DNA of 64,000 nt from Brenneria bubanii (GCF_022378355.1 NZ_JAKMAJ010000001.1:248001-312000); one strand, 5' to 3'; counted from the first letter of the stretch, positions 1 to 12,068 are shown. Notes: generated from the sequence alone by a model not told the origin. A program made the numbers and translations.

Positions 1-2802
1 TTGCAGCGTATCCAGCGTCACGGGTTTAGATAAACAGTTATCCATTCCTGACTCTAAACAGCGCTGCCGCTCTTCCGCCAGCGCATTGGCCGTCACGCCG
101 ATAACCGGGAAATTCTGCCCAAGCTCGCGTAACCGTTGGGTTAAGCGGTAGCCATCCATATTCGGCATATTGACGTCCGTCAGGACAATATCAATTTGGT
201 TCTTGGCCAATACGCTGAGCGCATCGATACCGTCATTGGCCGTCACCACCTTATAACCCAGCGAGCCAAGCTGGTCGGCCAATAGGCGGCGGTTGATCGG
301 ATGGTCATCCACCACCAGAATCATCATGTCGCCGTTTTCAATGCTGCTATAGTTGCTCAACGGCGCCGAAAGGGCGTAATGGGATGAATCATTGGCGTCG
401 GGCCGGTAAATCTTTTCCAGCAAATTAGGCAGGTATTGCGGCGTAGAGGTACTCTGCACCCAGCGTCCCGGGCTGACTTCCTGCGCAGACCCGGTATGCG
501 AACCGCTAATGACAATAAACGCCCGCGCCTCAAACTGCTGCAAAACCGCGTAATCGCTAATGACCACGTCATCGCGGCCAATCGTTTGGTGCTGATAGCG
601 GCAAGCCTGCATCCCATGCGCCGGCAAGAACGTAAGCAGATAAGACTCCATGCGCGCATTACGCACCATCAGCCAGCATGTTTTCCCCTGCAAACTGGCA
701 TTGATCGGCACCTGCGCATAACAAGCCTGATAGAGCGGGATCCGCACGCCAAATTGGCTTCCCAGTCCCGGATCGGATTCAATAGAAATATCGCCATCCA
801 TCAGGTTGACCAGTTTCTCGCAAATGGCCAATCCAAGCCCGGTTCCCTGAAAATGGCGCTGAACGCCGCTGCCCGCCTGAAAGAACGGATCGAATAACTT
901 AACGGTTTCTCTTGAGGGGATCCCCACGCCGGTATCGCGCACCACAAACTCCAGATAACCGTCACGGCAGGCGACCTGGAAAATAATGCATCCCGTATCG
1001 GTAAACTTGATGGCATTGCTCAACAGATTAGAAAGCACCTGCTGCAGTCGCACCGGATCGCCCGACAAACTCACCGGCACATTGGGATCAATAAAACAGT
1101 ACAGCGTCAGGCGTTTTTTCACCACCAGCGGTAAATAGTTGCTGGATATATGACTAATCACCTCATGGGGGGCAAACTCACAGGGTTCGATTTTTAACTG
1201 TTCAGACTCGATCTTAGAGAAGTCGAGAATATCGCTGATAATCTTCAACAATAGCGAAGATGAATTATTCATTGCCGACACCAGACGATTGGCATCCTTG
1301 GGCAACGCCTTGGTGCGTAATAAATCCAGATTGCCGATAATGCCGTACAGCGGCGTACGCAGTTCGTGGCTGACCGTCGCCAGGAACATCGATTTCGACT
1401 GGCTCGCCTGCTCCGCGGCATTGGCCATATCCTGTAACGACTCTTCCATTTTGACGCGGGAACTGACATCCAGCAGCACGCAGATCGCCACATTCTCATT
1501 GCGATACCGGGAGTGGACGAAGCTGATTTGCAGATGATGGTTGCGGCTGGTCATCACATCGACAAACTTGGACTGCTGCTCGCAAATAATACGGGTAATA
1601 CGCAGACGATCCTCGTGCGTCAGTAAATTCAGGTAGTTGTGCGCGAGCTCGTTGCTCAGAATATTCGTTCCGTCATTGATGCGCAGAATGCAAATGCCAA
1701 CCGGGGCGGAAGCCACGATCTTACGGTTAAATTGTTCGTTTTCTTCCAGCTGGAAGGCATTAACTTCGGCCGGCACCAGCATTTTCCGCTCGAAGAACCA
1801 GGTCAGCATAAACAGCAGGATCGCTGACAGGGTATTAAGAATAACCATATTAATGATCAGCGGACCAATATGAGACAGCAGAACTTTTACCGGCAGTGAA
1901 TAAATGATGCTGAACGAGGTAGGCACCAGATTCTTTTTCAGAATGATTTCATCGTAACCATTTACATAGCCGAAAAAGTTGTGCTCGACGGGATAGCTAT
2001 TCATCGAAGAGGTGTAGCGGCCTGAATCTTCGGCGAACTGCAATATCGGCTGGTTATATTGATTCAACAGCCTGGCGCTTATCGGGAATTTTCCCATGAC
2101 CACGAAATCATCAAGGCGAATGGTTTGCTCAATCCCCATGATCACTTCCAGCTTATTACCGATATAAATCGGCGTAAGCGCATATAAATACCCTACATCC
2201 GATATTGACGCCGGCGTAATCCAATAAACCGTTTCATCCCGGGTTACCGACTGGCTGGTATTTTTTTGCTCCATAAAACGATCCTGCACGTTTTTAAGCA
2301 AATTGTCGCGATCAAGCGACTGGTTGCGAATACCGAAATCAACCATACACTGCCGATCGCCGCCGACAAAGAAAACCCGGTTAAGGTCATACACCGCAGA
2401 AAAGTTTTCACGCCAGCCATTAAAAAAGTTATTTAACGAGGCTAAATGACTATTCTCTTCACCATAATTGGTCGAGCAGTTCGCACCGGGAGAGAGCGGA
2501 TAAATAGATAAAGATGCATTCACATCTATCGGCTTACCCTGCTCGCCGGTCACATTCACCAGCCGGTTGGCGGCCAGATATTTCAGCTCTCTGACAATAT
2601 CCGCCGCATGGCGAATATACCCCTGGGACTGATCGAAACTCAGATTATATTCCTGACGCAGATCCGATTCTTTTTCATTCAGTGTCTTACTGATATAAAA
2701 AATAGATATCAGCGCGCCAAGCGTCCATAGCATAACGGCAAGCACCCGGAACAAATAACGGGAGACTTTTAAGGTCGTATGGAACGAGGCCAGATATTTC
2801 AA
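1..2802 (-). CDS. rcsC: Rcs phosphorelay hybrid sensor kinase RcsC (3' end cut off)
   Basis: Inner-membrane hybrid histidine kinase of the Rcs envelope-stress phosphorelay; it passes phosphate to RcsD and RcsB, which control capsule, motility and biofilm. The reading frame is open from a TTG at 2802 (product begins MKYLASFHTTLK, like E. coli RcsC) to the window edge, 934 codons, so about 15 C-terminal residues are missing. An N-terminal membrane segment and periplasmic sensor region precede the kinase core; the phospho-accepting histidine lies in SHELRTPLYG at codon 479, the E. coli position. The receiver aspartate is in TDVNMPNMDGY at codon 876. Both motifs lie in the frame of the start, so the gene looks intact as far as seen. 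The TTG start lacks an obvious ribosome binding site and rests on homology. It lies downstream of gyrA on the same strand but behind a strong terminator, so it is probably transcribed separately. Confidence 0.95.
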   Translation of the reverse strand, partial: MKYLASFHTTLKVSRYLFRVLAVMLWTLGALISIFYISKTLNEKESDLRQEYNLSFDQSQGYIRHAADIVRELKYLAANRLVNVTGEQGKPIDVNASLSIYPLSPGANCSTNYGEENSHLASLNNFFNGWRENFSAVYDLNRVFFVGGDRQCMVDFGIRNQSLDRDNLLKNVQDRFMEQKNTSQSVTRDETVYWITPASISDVGYLYALTPIYIGNKLEVIMGIEQTIRLDDFVVMGKFPISARLLNQYNQPILQFAEDSGRYTSSMNSYPVEHNFFGYVNGYDEIILKKNLVPTSFSIIYSLPVKVLLSHIGPLIINMVILNTLSAILLFMLTWFFERKMLVPAEVNAFQLEENEQFNRKIVASAPVGICILRINDGTNILSNELAHNYLNLLTHEDRLRITRIICEQQSKFVDVMTSRNHHLQISFVHSRYRNENVAICVLLDVSSRVKMEESLQDMANAAEQASQSKSMFLATVSHELRTPLYGIIGNLDLLRTKALPKDANRLVSAMNNSSSLLLKIISDILDFSKIESEQLKIEPCEFAPHEVISHISSNYLPLVVKKRLTLYCFIDPNVPVSLSGDPVRLQQVLSNLLSNAIKFTDTGCIIFQVACRDGYLEFVVRDTGVGIPSRETVKLFDPFFQAGSGVQRHFQGTGLGLAICEKLVNLMDGDISIESDPGLGSQFGVRIPLYQACYAQVPINASLQGKTCWLMVRNARMESYLLTFLPAHGMQACRYQHQTIGRDDVVISDYAVLQQFEARAFIVISGSHTGSAQEVSPGRWVQSTSTPQYLPNLLEKIYRPDANDSSHYALSAPLSNYSSIENGDMMILVVDDHPINRRLLADQLGSLGYKVVTANDGIDALSVLAKNQIDIVLTDVNMPNMDGYRLTQRLRELGQNFPVIGVTANALAEERQRCLESGMDNCLSKPVTLDTLQ

Positions 2803-2849
2803 ATGAATACCATTGAATTGAGAAAACTGATGGTCGCGATTAATTGTCG

Positions 2850-2869
2850 ATACAGTACCGATACTGTAT
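2850..2869. promoter_or_regulatory. Perfect inverted repeat upstream of rcsC
   Basis: ATACAGTA (2850-2857) and TACTGTAT (2862-2869) form a perfect 8-bp dyad around a 4-nt centre, 48 nt before the rcsC start and touching the U-tract of the gyrA terminator. The size suits an operator, but I recognise no regulator. It could also simply extend the terminator structure. Confidence 0.35.
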
Positions 2870-2897
2870 AAAAAAAGCCAGCGCATCACACGCTGGC
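2868..2897 (-). terminator. Rho-independent terminator of gyrA
   Basis: A 7-bp GC-rich stem, GCCAGCG/CGCTGGC (2877-2883 with 2891-2897), has a 7-nt loop and, on the minus strand, is followed by a run of seven U residues. It lies 29 nt past the gyrA stop codon. Confidence 0.9.
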
Positions 2898-2925
2898 CTG
2901 ATATTGACAAAAAGCTTGCCGCTGC

Positions 2926-5580
<2,655 letters not shown>

Positions 5581-5616
5581 CTATTTATGCATCTACCCGA
5601 GTTCAAAAGGTGAAAA

Positions 5617-5645
5617 AGTATATCACAAAGCGCGGTTTCGGGGAA
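5617..5645 (-). promoter_or_regulatory. Candidate gyrA promoter
   Basis: On the minus strand a TATACT -10 hexamer (plus coordinates 5617-5622) lies 17 nt from a weak -35 (TTCCCC). A GGGGA/TCCCC hairpin overlaps the -35 side. The position about 50 nt before the gyrA ATG is sensible; the weak -35 keeps confidence low. Confidence 0.4.
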
Positions 5646-5829
5646 AAATCCCCGCCATTCAACAAATGATATCCTGCGGCGTGGCCTGAAAGAAAAACGC
5701 GGCGCAATGGATTTCAGAGTCAAGGTGGCGGCCAACTCATCCGCGGCGGACAAGATGAAGGGATGCAACACCCCGGGCGCTGACGATATACTCACCACAG
5801 ACAAAGATAACCAAAGGCAGTAATTGCAC

Positions 5830-6549
5830 ATGAACGCAGAACATCAAACCGCGAACGTCGACCAGCAGGAAATCGCCAAATTCGAGGCGATCGCGCCGCG
5901 CTGGTGGGATCTTGAGGGTGAATTCAAACCCTTGCACCGTATCAACCCGCTGCGGTTGGGCTATATCGCCCAGCGCGCCGAAGGCCTGTTTGGCAAGAAA
6001 GTGCTGGATGTAGGCTGCGGCGGCGGCATTCTGGCCGAAAGCATGGCGAAAGAAGGCGCCGACGTCACCGGCCTGGATATGGGCGCCGAGCCGTTACAAG
6101 TGGCCCGTTTACACGCGCTGGAAAGCGGCATAACGATGAATTACATTCAGGAAACCGTGGAAGCCCATGCCCAGACGCACGCCGGCGCCTATGACGTGGT
6201 TACCTGCATGGAAATGCTGGAACATGTTCCCGATCCGCAATCGGTGGTGCAGGCCTGCGCGCAATTGGTCAAACCGGGCGGTCACGTATTTTTTTCCACC
6301 ATCAACCGTAACGTCAAGGCATGGATGATGGCCGTGATCGGCGCCGAATACATTTTGCAGATGGTGCCGCGCGGAACGCATGACATCAAAAAATTCATCC
6401 GTCCGGCGGAGTTGCTCGGCTGGGTAGATGCTACGCCGCTCCGTGAGCGGCATATCATCGGGCTGCACTACAACCCGCTGACGGACCATTTCAAGCTTGG
6501 CTCTAACGTGGATGTTAATTATATGCTGCATACCCGGCGCGAGGCATAG
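5830..6549 (+). CDS. ubiG: Ubiquinone biosynthesis O-methyltransferase UbiG
   Basis: S-adenosylmethionine-dependent methyltransferase that performs both O-methylation steps of ubiquinone synthesis, working with the cytosolic Ubi complex. It has 239 residues, one fewer than the E. coli protein. The class I fold shows the SAM-binding motif VLDVGCGGG (about residues 60-68) and the characteristic [15 protein letters not shown] segment near the N-terminus. The start at 5830 (MNAEH) follows homology; a TTG two codons earlier (5824) is better spaced from an AAAGG sequence and cannot be excluded. The gene is divergent from gyrA as in E. coli, with a TATACT -10-like element at 5787-5792. Confidence 0.97.
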   Translation: MNAEHQTANVDQQEIAKFEAIAPRWWDLEGEFKPLHRINPLRLGYIAQRAEGLFGKKVLDVGCGGGILAESMAKEGADVTGLDMGAEPLQVARLHALESGITMNYIQETVEAHAQTHAGAYDVVTCMEMLEHVPDPQSVVQACAQLVKPGGHVFFSTINRNVKAWMMAVIGAEYILQMVPRGTHDIKKFIRPAELLGWVDATPLRERHIIGLHYNPLTDHFKLGSNVDVNYMLHTRREA

Positions 6550-6858
6550 CGCCCGCTGGCCTGCGTGACGCCCTGGCATAGCCGCGCCGACGGGTATGCC
6601 GTATCGTGGCGGCTATCCTGGCGCGCTATAAAGCCCGATTCGATTTTATTAAAAAATCGTTAAAATCAGGCCAATTAACCAGCAATGCGCCACGGGCGGC
6701 TTAAGCATATTATCGATTTCATCAAGATCGTGATTTTCGCGCTCGAGCAAGAATGCGGCAACCGATCAAATATTTATTTTTTTATCGCAACGCATTGACA
6801 ATACCACAGGCCGCGGATGAACAGGCATTTAGCGATTCAATAACATTTCCTCCCTAAG

Positions 6859-6868
6859 TTATCCACAA
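6859..6868 (+). promoter_or_regulatory. DnaA box upstream of nrdA
   Basis: TTATCCACAA is an exact match to the high-affinity DnaA box (TTATCCACA) and lies 20 nt upstream of the predicted nrdA -35. In E. coli DnaA binds the nrdAB promoter and links dNTP synthesis to replication initiation, so the site is probably functional. Confidence 0.8.
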
Positions 6869-6888
6869 TTCATCCCGCTTTTGCTCAC

Positions 6889-6917
6889 TTGCAATAAGCC
6901 AGTTTTCTCATTATCTT
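6889..6917 (+). promoter_or_regulatory. Predicted nrdA promoter
   Basis: TTGCAA (6889-6894), a 17-nt spacer, then TATCTT (6912-6917). Both hexamers match consensus at four of six positions. The -10 lies within the first NrdR box, which fits repression by promoter occlusion. Confidence 0.55.
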
Positions 6918-6952
6918 GTTATCAAATTGAAATCACCCCCTATATATTGTGT
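6906..6952 (+). promoter_or_regulatory. Tandem NrdR boxes
   Basis: Box 2 (6937-6952, CCCCTATATATTGTGT) is a good NrdR-box match. Box 1 (6906-6921, TCTCATTATCTTGTTA) matches 11 of 16 consensus positions. Their starts are 31 nt apart, three helical turns, the usual NrdR spacing. NrdR is the nucleotide-sensing repressor of ribonucleotide reductase genes. Confidence 0.7.
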
Positions 6953-7049
6953 TTGCTGCAAACAAAAAGGCGACGCTGCGCCTGGCTTTTTCTATTGTGT
7001 ACGGCAATCATTAAAGGGTTAAAAAAACGGATAATAGGTGTCACTTCCC

Positions 7050-9335
7050 ATGAACCAGAGCCTGCTCGTAACCAAGCGCGATGGCAGTAAAGAAAGAATC
7101 AATCTGGATAAAATCCACCGAGTCATTACCTGGGCCGCCGAAGGATTACACAATGTTTCCGTTTCTCAGGTAGAGCTGCGCTCCCATATTCAGTTTTATG
7201 ACGGCATCCGCACTGCGGATATTCATGAAACCATCATCAAAGCGGCGGCTGACCTGATCTCCCGCGAAAGTCCGGATTACCAGTATCTGGCGGCGCGCCT
7301 CGCCATTTTCCACCTGCGCAAAAAGGCCTACGGTCAGTTCGAGCCTCCGGCCCTGTTGACCCACGTCGCCAAAATGGTCGACATGGGTAAATACGACCGA
7401 CATCTGCTGGAAGACTACAGCGCGGAAGAGTTCGCCGAAATGGACGGCTTCGTCGATCACTGGCGCGACATGAACTTCTCTTATGCCGCGGTCAAACAGC
7501 TCGAAGGCAAATATCTGGTTCAGAACCGCGTTACCGGCGAAATCTACGAAAGCGCGCAGTTTCTGTATATCCTGGTCGCCGCCTGCCTGTTCTCCGGCTA
7601 TCCGCGTGAAACCCGTCTGGATTATGTGAAGCGTTTCTATGACGCCATTTCGACATTTAAAATTTCGCTGCCGACGCCGATTATGTCCGGCGTTCGCACG
7701 CCGACCCGTCAGTTCAGCTCTTGCGTACTGATCGAATGCGGCGACAGTCTGGATTCCATCAACGCGACGTCCAGCGCCATCGTGAAGTACGTTTCGCAAC
7801 GTGCCGGCATCGGCATCAATGCCGGCCGCATCCGTGCTCTGGGCAGCCCGATCCGCGGCGGCGAAGCTTTTCATACCGGTTGTGTTCCGTTCTATAAACA
7901 CTTTCAGACCGCGGTCAAATCCTGTTCCCAAGGCGGCGTACGCGGCGGCGCGGCCACGTTGTTCTACCCGCTATGGCACCTGGAAGTGGAAAGTTTGCTG
8001 GTGTTGAAAAATAACCGCGGCGTTGAAGGCAACCGCGTTCGTCACCTTGACTACGGCGTGCAGCTCAACAAGCTGATGTATCAGCGTCTGGTGAAAGGCG
8101 GAGACATTACGTTGTTCAGCCCATCGGACGTACCGGGGCTGTATGACGCCTTCTTCGCCGATCAGGAAGAGTTTGAACGCCTGTACCTGCGCTACGAGCA
8201 GGATGACAGCATCCGCAAACAGCGGATCAAGGCGGTCGACCTGTTCTCGCTGATGATGCAGGAACGCGCATCGACCGGTCGTATCTACATTCAGAACGTC
8301 GACCACTGTAATACCCACAGTCCGTTTGATGCCGCTGTGGCGCCGGTGCGTCAGTCGAACCTGTGTCTGGAAATCGCCCTGCCGACCAAGCCGCTGGAAG
8401 ACGTGAACGACGAAAACGGTGAAATCGCGCTCTGTACGCTGTCCGCCTTTAACCTCGGCGCCATCGACAGCCTCGACGATCTGGAAGAGCTGGCGACGTT
8501 GGCGGTGCGCGCGCTGGATGCGCTGCTGGATTATCAGGACTACCCGATCCCGGCAGCGAAACGCGGCGCCATGGGTCGTCGCACCCTGGGCATCGGCGTC
8601 ATCAATTTCGCCTACTATCTGGCGAAGAATGGCGTGCGCTATTCCGACGGCAGCGCCAATAATCTGACGCATAAAACCTTTGAAGCCATTCAATATTATC
8701 TGTTGAAAGCGTCCAACAGTCTGGCTCGCGAGCAAGGCGCCTGCCCGTGGTTCAACGAAACCACCTACTCCGAGGGCATATTGCCGGTTGATACTTACAA
8801 ACGCGATCTCGACGCGATTTGCAACGAACCGCTGCATTACGACTGGGAAACGCTGCGCAAAGAGATAAAAGAATATGGCTTGCGCAACTCGACGCTGTCC
8901 GCGCTGATGCCGTCTGAAACCTCTTCGCAAATCTCCAACGCCACCAACGGTATTGAGCCGCCGCGCGGCCACATCAGCGTTAAGGCATCCAAAGACGGCA
9001 TTCTGCGTCAGGTGGTGCCTGAGTATGAAAGACTGAAAGACGCCTACGAGCTACTGTGGGAAATGCCCAACAACGACGGTTATCTGCAGTTGGTCGGCGT
9101 GATGCAGAAATTTGTCGATCAGGCTATCTCATCCAATACCAACTATGACCCGTCGCGTTTCCCGTCAGGCAAAGTGCCGATGAAACAGCTGTTGAAAGAT
9201 CTGCTGACGGCGTATAAGTTCGGTGTAAAAACGCTTTACTACCAGAACACCCGCGACGGCGCTGAAGATGTCCAGGACGACCTGTTGGCGGAGGCGCAGG
9301 ACGACGGCTGCGAGAGCGGAGCCTGTAAGATTTAA
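7050..9335 (+). CDS. nrdA: Ribonucleoside-diphosphate reductase 1, alpha subunit
   Basis: Large catalytic subunit of aerobic class Ia ribonucleotide reductase; it converts ribonucleoside diphosphates to deoxy forms with the NrdB radical. It has 761 residues, identical in length to E. coli. An N-terminal ATP-cone (about residues 1-95) carries allosteric activity control. Active-site cysteines are visible in RQFSSCVLIECG, SNLCLEIALP and EIALCTLSAFNLG, and the redox-relay pair is in the C-terminal GCESGACKI. ATG 7050 matches the E. coli start and has AATAGG upstream; an in-frame GTG at 7038 overlaps that site and is unlikely. It is followed by nrdB and yfaE as in E. coli, with an unusually structured spacer. 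Confidence 0.99.
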   Translation: MNQSLLVTKRDGSKERINLDKIHRVITWAAEGLHNVSVSQVELRSHIQFYDGIRTADIHETIIKAAADLISRESPDYQYLAARLAIFHLRKKAYGQFEPPALLTHVAKMVDMGKYDRHLLEDYSAEEFAEMDGFVDHWRDMNFSYAAVKQLEGKYLVQNRVTGEIYESAQFLYILVAACLFSGYPRETRLDYVKRFYDAISTFKISLPTPIMSGVRTPTRQFSSCVLIECGDSLDSINATSSAIVKYVSQRAGIGINAGRIRALGSPIRGGEAFHTGCVPFYKHFQTAVKSCSQGGVRGGAATLFYPLWHLEVESLLVLKNNRGVEGNRVRHLDYGVQLNKLMYQRLVKGGDITLFSPSDVPGLYDAFFADQEEFERLYLRYEQDDSIRKQRIKAVDLFSLMMQERASTGRIYIQNVDHCNTHSPFDAAVAPVRQSNLCLEIALPTKPLEDVNDENGEIALCTLSAFNLGAIDSLDDLEELATLAVRALDALLDYQDYPIPAAKRGAMGRRTLGIGVINFAYYLAKNGVRYSDGSANNLTHKTFEAIQYYLLKASNSLAREQGACPWFNETTYSEGILPVDTYKRDLDAICNEPLHYDWETLRKEIKEYGLRNSTLSALMPSETSSQISNATNGIEPPRGHISVKASKDGILRQVVPEYERLKDAYELLWEMPNNDGYLQLVGVMQKFVDQAISSNTNYDPSRFPSGKVPMKQLLKDLLTAYKFGVKTLYYQNTRDGAEDVQDDLLAEAQDDGCESGACKI

Positions 9336-9343
9336 GCCAGTAT

Positions 9344-9492
9344 CAAGGGCTGCGTATCAGCCTTTGAGGTTGAAGAACCTTCTGGTTCTCTACCCGCAGC
9401 CGGTCCCCTTTCCAGCAGTGGGCCGGCTGCGGGTCATTAATGGCAAAGCATCTGACTTTGCCAACAGTCTGAAAGGCTGCCGGCAGCCTTTT
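9344..9492 (+). repeat. Five tandem hairpins in the nrdA-nrdB spacer
   Basis: The 174-nt spacer is almost filled by inverted repeats: CAAGGGCTG/CAGCCTTTG (9344-9366, one G-U pair); AGAACC/GGTTCT (about 9374-9389); a perfect 12-bp ACCCGCAGCCGG/CCGGCTGCGGGT (9392-9434); a perfect 8-bp TGGCAAAG/CTTTGCCA (9441-9463); and a 20-bp perfect palindrome centred on TGCCGGCA (9472-9491) followed by T residues. REP-like elements are common here in relatives. A role in mRNA stability or in setting the nrdA:nrdB ratio is an inference. Confidence 0.8.
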
Positions 9493-9509
9493 ATACTCCG
9501 GAGAGATCA

Positions 9510-10640
9510 ATGGCCTATACCACTTTTTCACAGAATAAAAACGACCAGCTGTTGGAACCCATGTTCTTTGGTCAGTCGGTTAACGTTGCCCGTTACGACC
9601 AACAGAAATATGAAATTTTCGAAAAGCTGATTGAAAAGCAGCTCTCTTTCTTCTGGCGTCCGGAAGAGGTTGACGTTTCCCGCGATCGTATCGACTATCA
9701 GGCGCTGCCTGAACATGAAAAACACATTTTCATCAGCAACCTGAAATACCAGACGCTGCTGGACTCCATCCAGGGACGCAGCCCGAACGTGGCGCTGCTG
9801 CCGCTGATATCCATTCCGGAATTGGAAACCTGGGTGGAAACCTGGGCATTTTCCGAAACCATCCATTCGCGTTCCTACACGCACATCATCCGCAACATCG
9901 TTAACGATCCGTCGCTGGTGTTTGATGACATCGTCACCAATGAAGAGATCCTCAAACGCGCCAAGGATATCTCCGGCTACTACGACACGCTGATCGAAAT
10001 GACCGGTTACTATCATCTGCTGGGCGAAGGCGACCATCAGGTAGATGGTAAAACCGTTACCGTTAATCTGTATGAGTTGAAAAAGCGCCTGTATTTGTGC
10101 CTGATGAGCGTCAATGCGCTGGAAGCGATCCGTTTCTACGTCAGCTTCGCCTGCTCCTTCGCCTTCGCCGAACGTGAACTGATGGAAGGCAATGCAAAAA
10201 TCATCAAGCTGATTGCCCGTGATGAAGCGCTGCATCTGACGGGCACCCAGCATATGCTGAACCTGATGCGTTCCGGCCATGACGATCCGGATATGGCGAA
10301 AATAGCGGTGGAATGTCAGCAGGAGTGCTACGACCTGTTCGTTCTTGCCGCGCAGCAGGAAAAAGAGTGGGCCGAATATCTGTTCCGCGATGGCTCAATG
10401 ATCGGCCTGAACAAAGATATTTTATGTCAGTACATTGAATACATTACCAACATTCGCATGCAGGCCGTGGGGCTGTCGCTGCCGTTCGAAACGCGGACCA
10501 ACCCGATCCCCTGGATTAATGCCTGGCTGGTTTCCGATAACGTACAGGTCGCCCCGCAGGAAGTAGAAGTCAGCTCTTATCTGGTGGGCCAGATTGATTC
10601 TGAAATCAATGCCGATGACCTCAGCGACTTCCAGTTGTAA
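9510..10640 (+). CDS. nrdB: Ribonucleoside-diphosphate reductase 1, beta subunit
   Basis: Small subunit of class Ia ribonucleotide reductase, which houses the diiron site and the stable tyrosyl radical used by NrdA. It has 376 residues as in E. coli. The radical tyrosine is in [12 protein letters not shown] (Tyr123 counting Met1, Tyr122 in mature numbering). Iron ligands are supplied by helices around [10 protein letters not shown] and [14 protein letters not shown]. The C-terminus, DLSDFQL, is the peptide that docks onto NrdA. A GGAG ribosome binding site lies just before ATG 9510. yfaE follows after 4 nt, indicating co-transcription and probably coupled translation. Confidence 0.99.
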   Translation: MAYTTFSQNKNDQLLEPMFFGQSVNVARYDQQKYEIFEKLIEKQLSFFWRPEEVDVSRDRIDYQALPEHEKHIFISNLKYQTLLDSIQGRSPNVALLPLISIPELETWVETWAFSETIHSRSYTHIIRNIVNDPSLVFDDIVTNEEILKRAKDISGYYDTLIEMTGYYHLLGEGDHQVDGKTVTVNLYELKKRLYLCLMSVNALEAIRFYVSFACSFAFAERELMEGNAKIIKLIARDEALHLTGTQHMLNLMRSGHDDPDMAKIAVECQQECYDLFVLAAQQEKEWAEYLFRDGSMIGLNKDILCQYIEYITNIRMQAVGLSLPFETRTNPIPWINAWLVSDNVQVAPQEVEVSSYLVGQIDSEINADDLSDFQL

Positions 10641-10644
10641 TCAC

Positions 10645-10905
10645 ATGACGGCATCAACCATTACGCTGCGCACGTCCGGTGCGCAGTTTACCTGCTCCGA
10701 GCGCCATGCGTCGCTGCTGGATGCGCTCGAGTCTCAGCGGATGCGCATCGAATATCAGTGCCGTTCCGGCTATTGCGGTTCATGCCGCGTTCGCCTGCTG
10801 AAAGGTAAGGTGGCATATCGTCAGGCGCCGCTGGCCTGCATTCAGCAGGGGGAGATTCTGCCCTGCTGCTGCATGCCCATCGACGATATTGAACTGGATA
10901 TGTAA
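10645..10905 (+). CDS. yfaE: 2Fe-2S ferredoxin-like protein YfaE
   Basis: Small ferredoxin that maintains the NrdB diiron-tyrosyl cofactor by supplying electrons for its repair. It has 86 residues (E. coli 84). The plant-type 2Fe-2S binding pattern is seen in CRSGYCGSCR with a fourth cysteine in LPCCC. ATG 10645 lies 4 nt after the nrdB stop, so the start is set by translational coupling; longer in-frame extension would run inside nrdB. It completes the nrdA-nrdB-yfaE operon. Confidence 0.96.
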   Translation: MTASTITLRTSGAQFTCSERHASLLDALESQRMRIEYQCRSGYCGSCRVRLLKGKVAYRQAPLACIQQGEILPCCCMPIDDIELDM

Positions 10906-11153
10906 TCTAGCGCTCGCTGGCGGTCACGCCGCCCAGGCTCACCCTATCCACGCCCTGCCGCCAAATCCTGTTCGAGCAAATCGGCAGCGCCATCGTCGTA
11001 TTTTTCACTGATGCCTTATTACGCCGGGAGCAAGATCAAGAGAAACCAAGCCGACGGCGACAAAATAGCGGGGAAAATCACTACTGAACAACGGATTCCG
11101 ACTACGCTTGAGTTACAATAACGACGGATAAAACAACCCGGAGGTTTTAGATA

Positions 11154-12068
11154 ATGTTTACCGTCATTCCCGTCCTGATCGTTGTCGCGCTGATCATCGT
11201 TTGGTCAGCCATCAAAATTGTGCCGCAGGGCTACCAATGGACCGTTGAGCGCTTTGGCCGTTACACCAAAACCCTGATGCCGGGACTTAATCTGGTCGTG
11301 CCGTTCATGGATAAGATCGGTCGTAAAATCAACATGATGGAACAAGTACTGGATATCCCGTCGCAAGAGGTCATCTCGCGAGACAACGCCAATGTCGCCA
11401 TCGACGCGGTCTGCTTCATTCAGGTGATCGATCCTGCGCGGGCGGCATATGAAGTCAGCAATCTGGAACAGGCGATCGTCAATCTGACCATGACCAATTT
11501 CCGTACGGTGCTGGGGTCGATGGAGCTGGACGAAATGCTCTCCCAACGCGACAGCATCAACAGCCGTTTACTGCATATTGTCGATGAAGCCACCAACCCC
11601 TGGGGCGTTAAAATCACCCGTATTGAAATCCGCGATGTGCGGCCGCCGGCCGAGCTGATTGCGGCGATGAACGCGCAGATGAAGGCGGAACGCAACAAGC
11701 GTGCGGATATTCTTGAAGCCGAGGGGGTTCGTCAGGCCGCCATTCTGCGGGCTGAAGGTGAGAAACAGTCGCAAATCCTGAAAGCGGAAGGCCAACGCCA
11801 GTCTGCTTTTTTAGAAGCCGAAGCGCGTGAACGTGCGGCGGAAGCTGAAGCCCAGGCGACCAAAATGGTGTCAGAGGCTATCGCCGCGGGCAACATTCAG
11901 GCCATCAACTACTTTGTGGCGCAGAAATATACCGACGCGCTGCAACAAATCGGCTCATCCAACAATAGCAAAGTCATCATGATGCCGCTGGAAGCCAGCA
12001 ACCTGATGGGCGCCATCGGCGGCATTACCGAACTGATTAAAGATAGCCAAGACAGCCGGAGTAAATAA
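11154..12068 (+). CDS. qmcA: SPFH/stomatin-family membrane protein QmcA
   Basis: Stomatin/prohibitin-like inner-membrane protein, often linked to membrane microdomains and FtsH-type quality control; the exact role is unknown. It has 304 residues (E. coli 305). One N-terminal transmembrane segment (about residues 2-20) precedes the SPFH domain, then a long Ala/Glu-rich coiled coil with repeated ILKAEG-type units (about residues 180-235). GGAGG lies 9 nt before ATG 11154. The stop codon overlaps the ybbJ start by one base, so the two form an operon; SPFH and NfeD proteins are typical partners. Confidence 0.97.
   Translation: MFTVIPVLIVVALIIVWSAIKIVPQGYQWTVERFGRYTKTLMPGLNLVVPFMDKIGRKINMMEQVLDIPSQEVISRDNANVAIDAVCFIQVIDPARAAYEVSNLEQAIVNLTMTNFRTVLGSMELDEMLSQRDSINSRLLHIVDEATNPWGVKITRIEIRDVRPPAELIAAMNAQMKAERNKRADILEAEGVRQAAILRAEGEKQSQILKAEGQRQSAFLEAEARERAAEAEAQATKMVSEAIAAGNIQAINYFVAQKYTDALQQIGSSNNSKVIMMPLEASNLMGAIGGITELIKDSQDSRSK

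Larger units (their letters stand above)
6550..7049. other. ubiG-nrdA intergenic region
   Basis: Five hundred bases with no convincing gene. The left 300 bases are AT-rich and show no clear ubiG terminator; an isolated TTGACA near 6787 has no good -10 partner. The right part holds the nrdA control region (DnaA box, promoter, two NrdR boxes), listed separately. Confidence 0.6.

Noticed and set aside
6781-6815. TTGACA near 6787 as the nrdA promoter
   Set aside because: No acceptable -10 lies 16-18 nt downstream, and the TTGCAA/TATCTT pair overlapping the NrdR box is better placed.
7971-8972. A 333-codon frame antisense to nrdA
   Set aside because: It is a codon-bias shadow of nrdA; the sense protein is full length and conserved.
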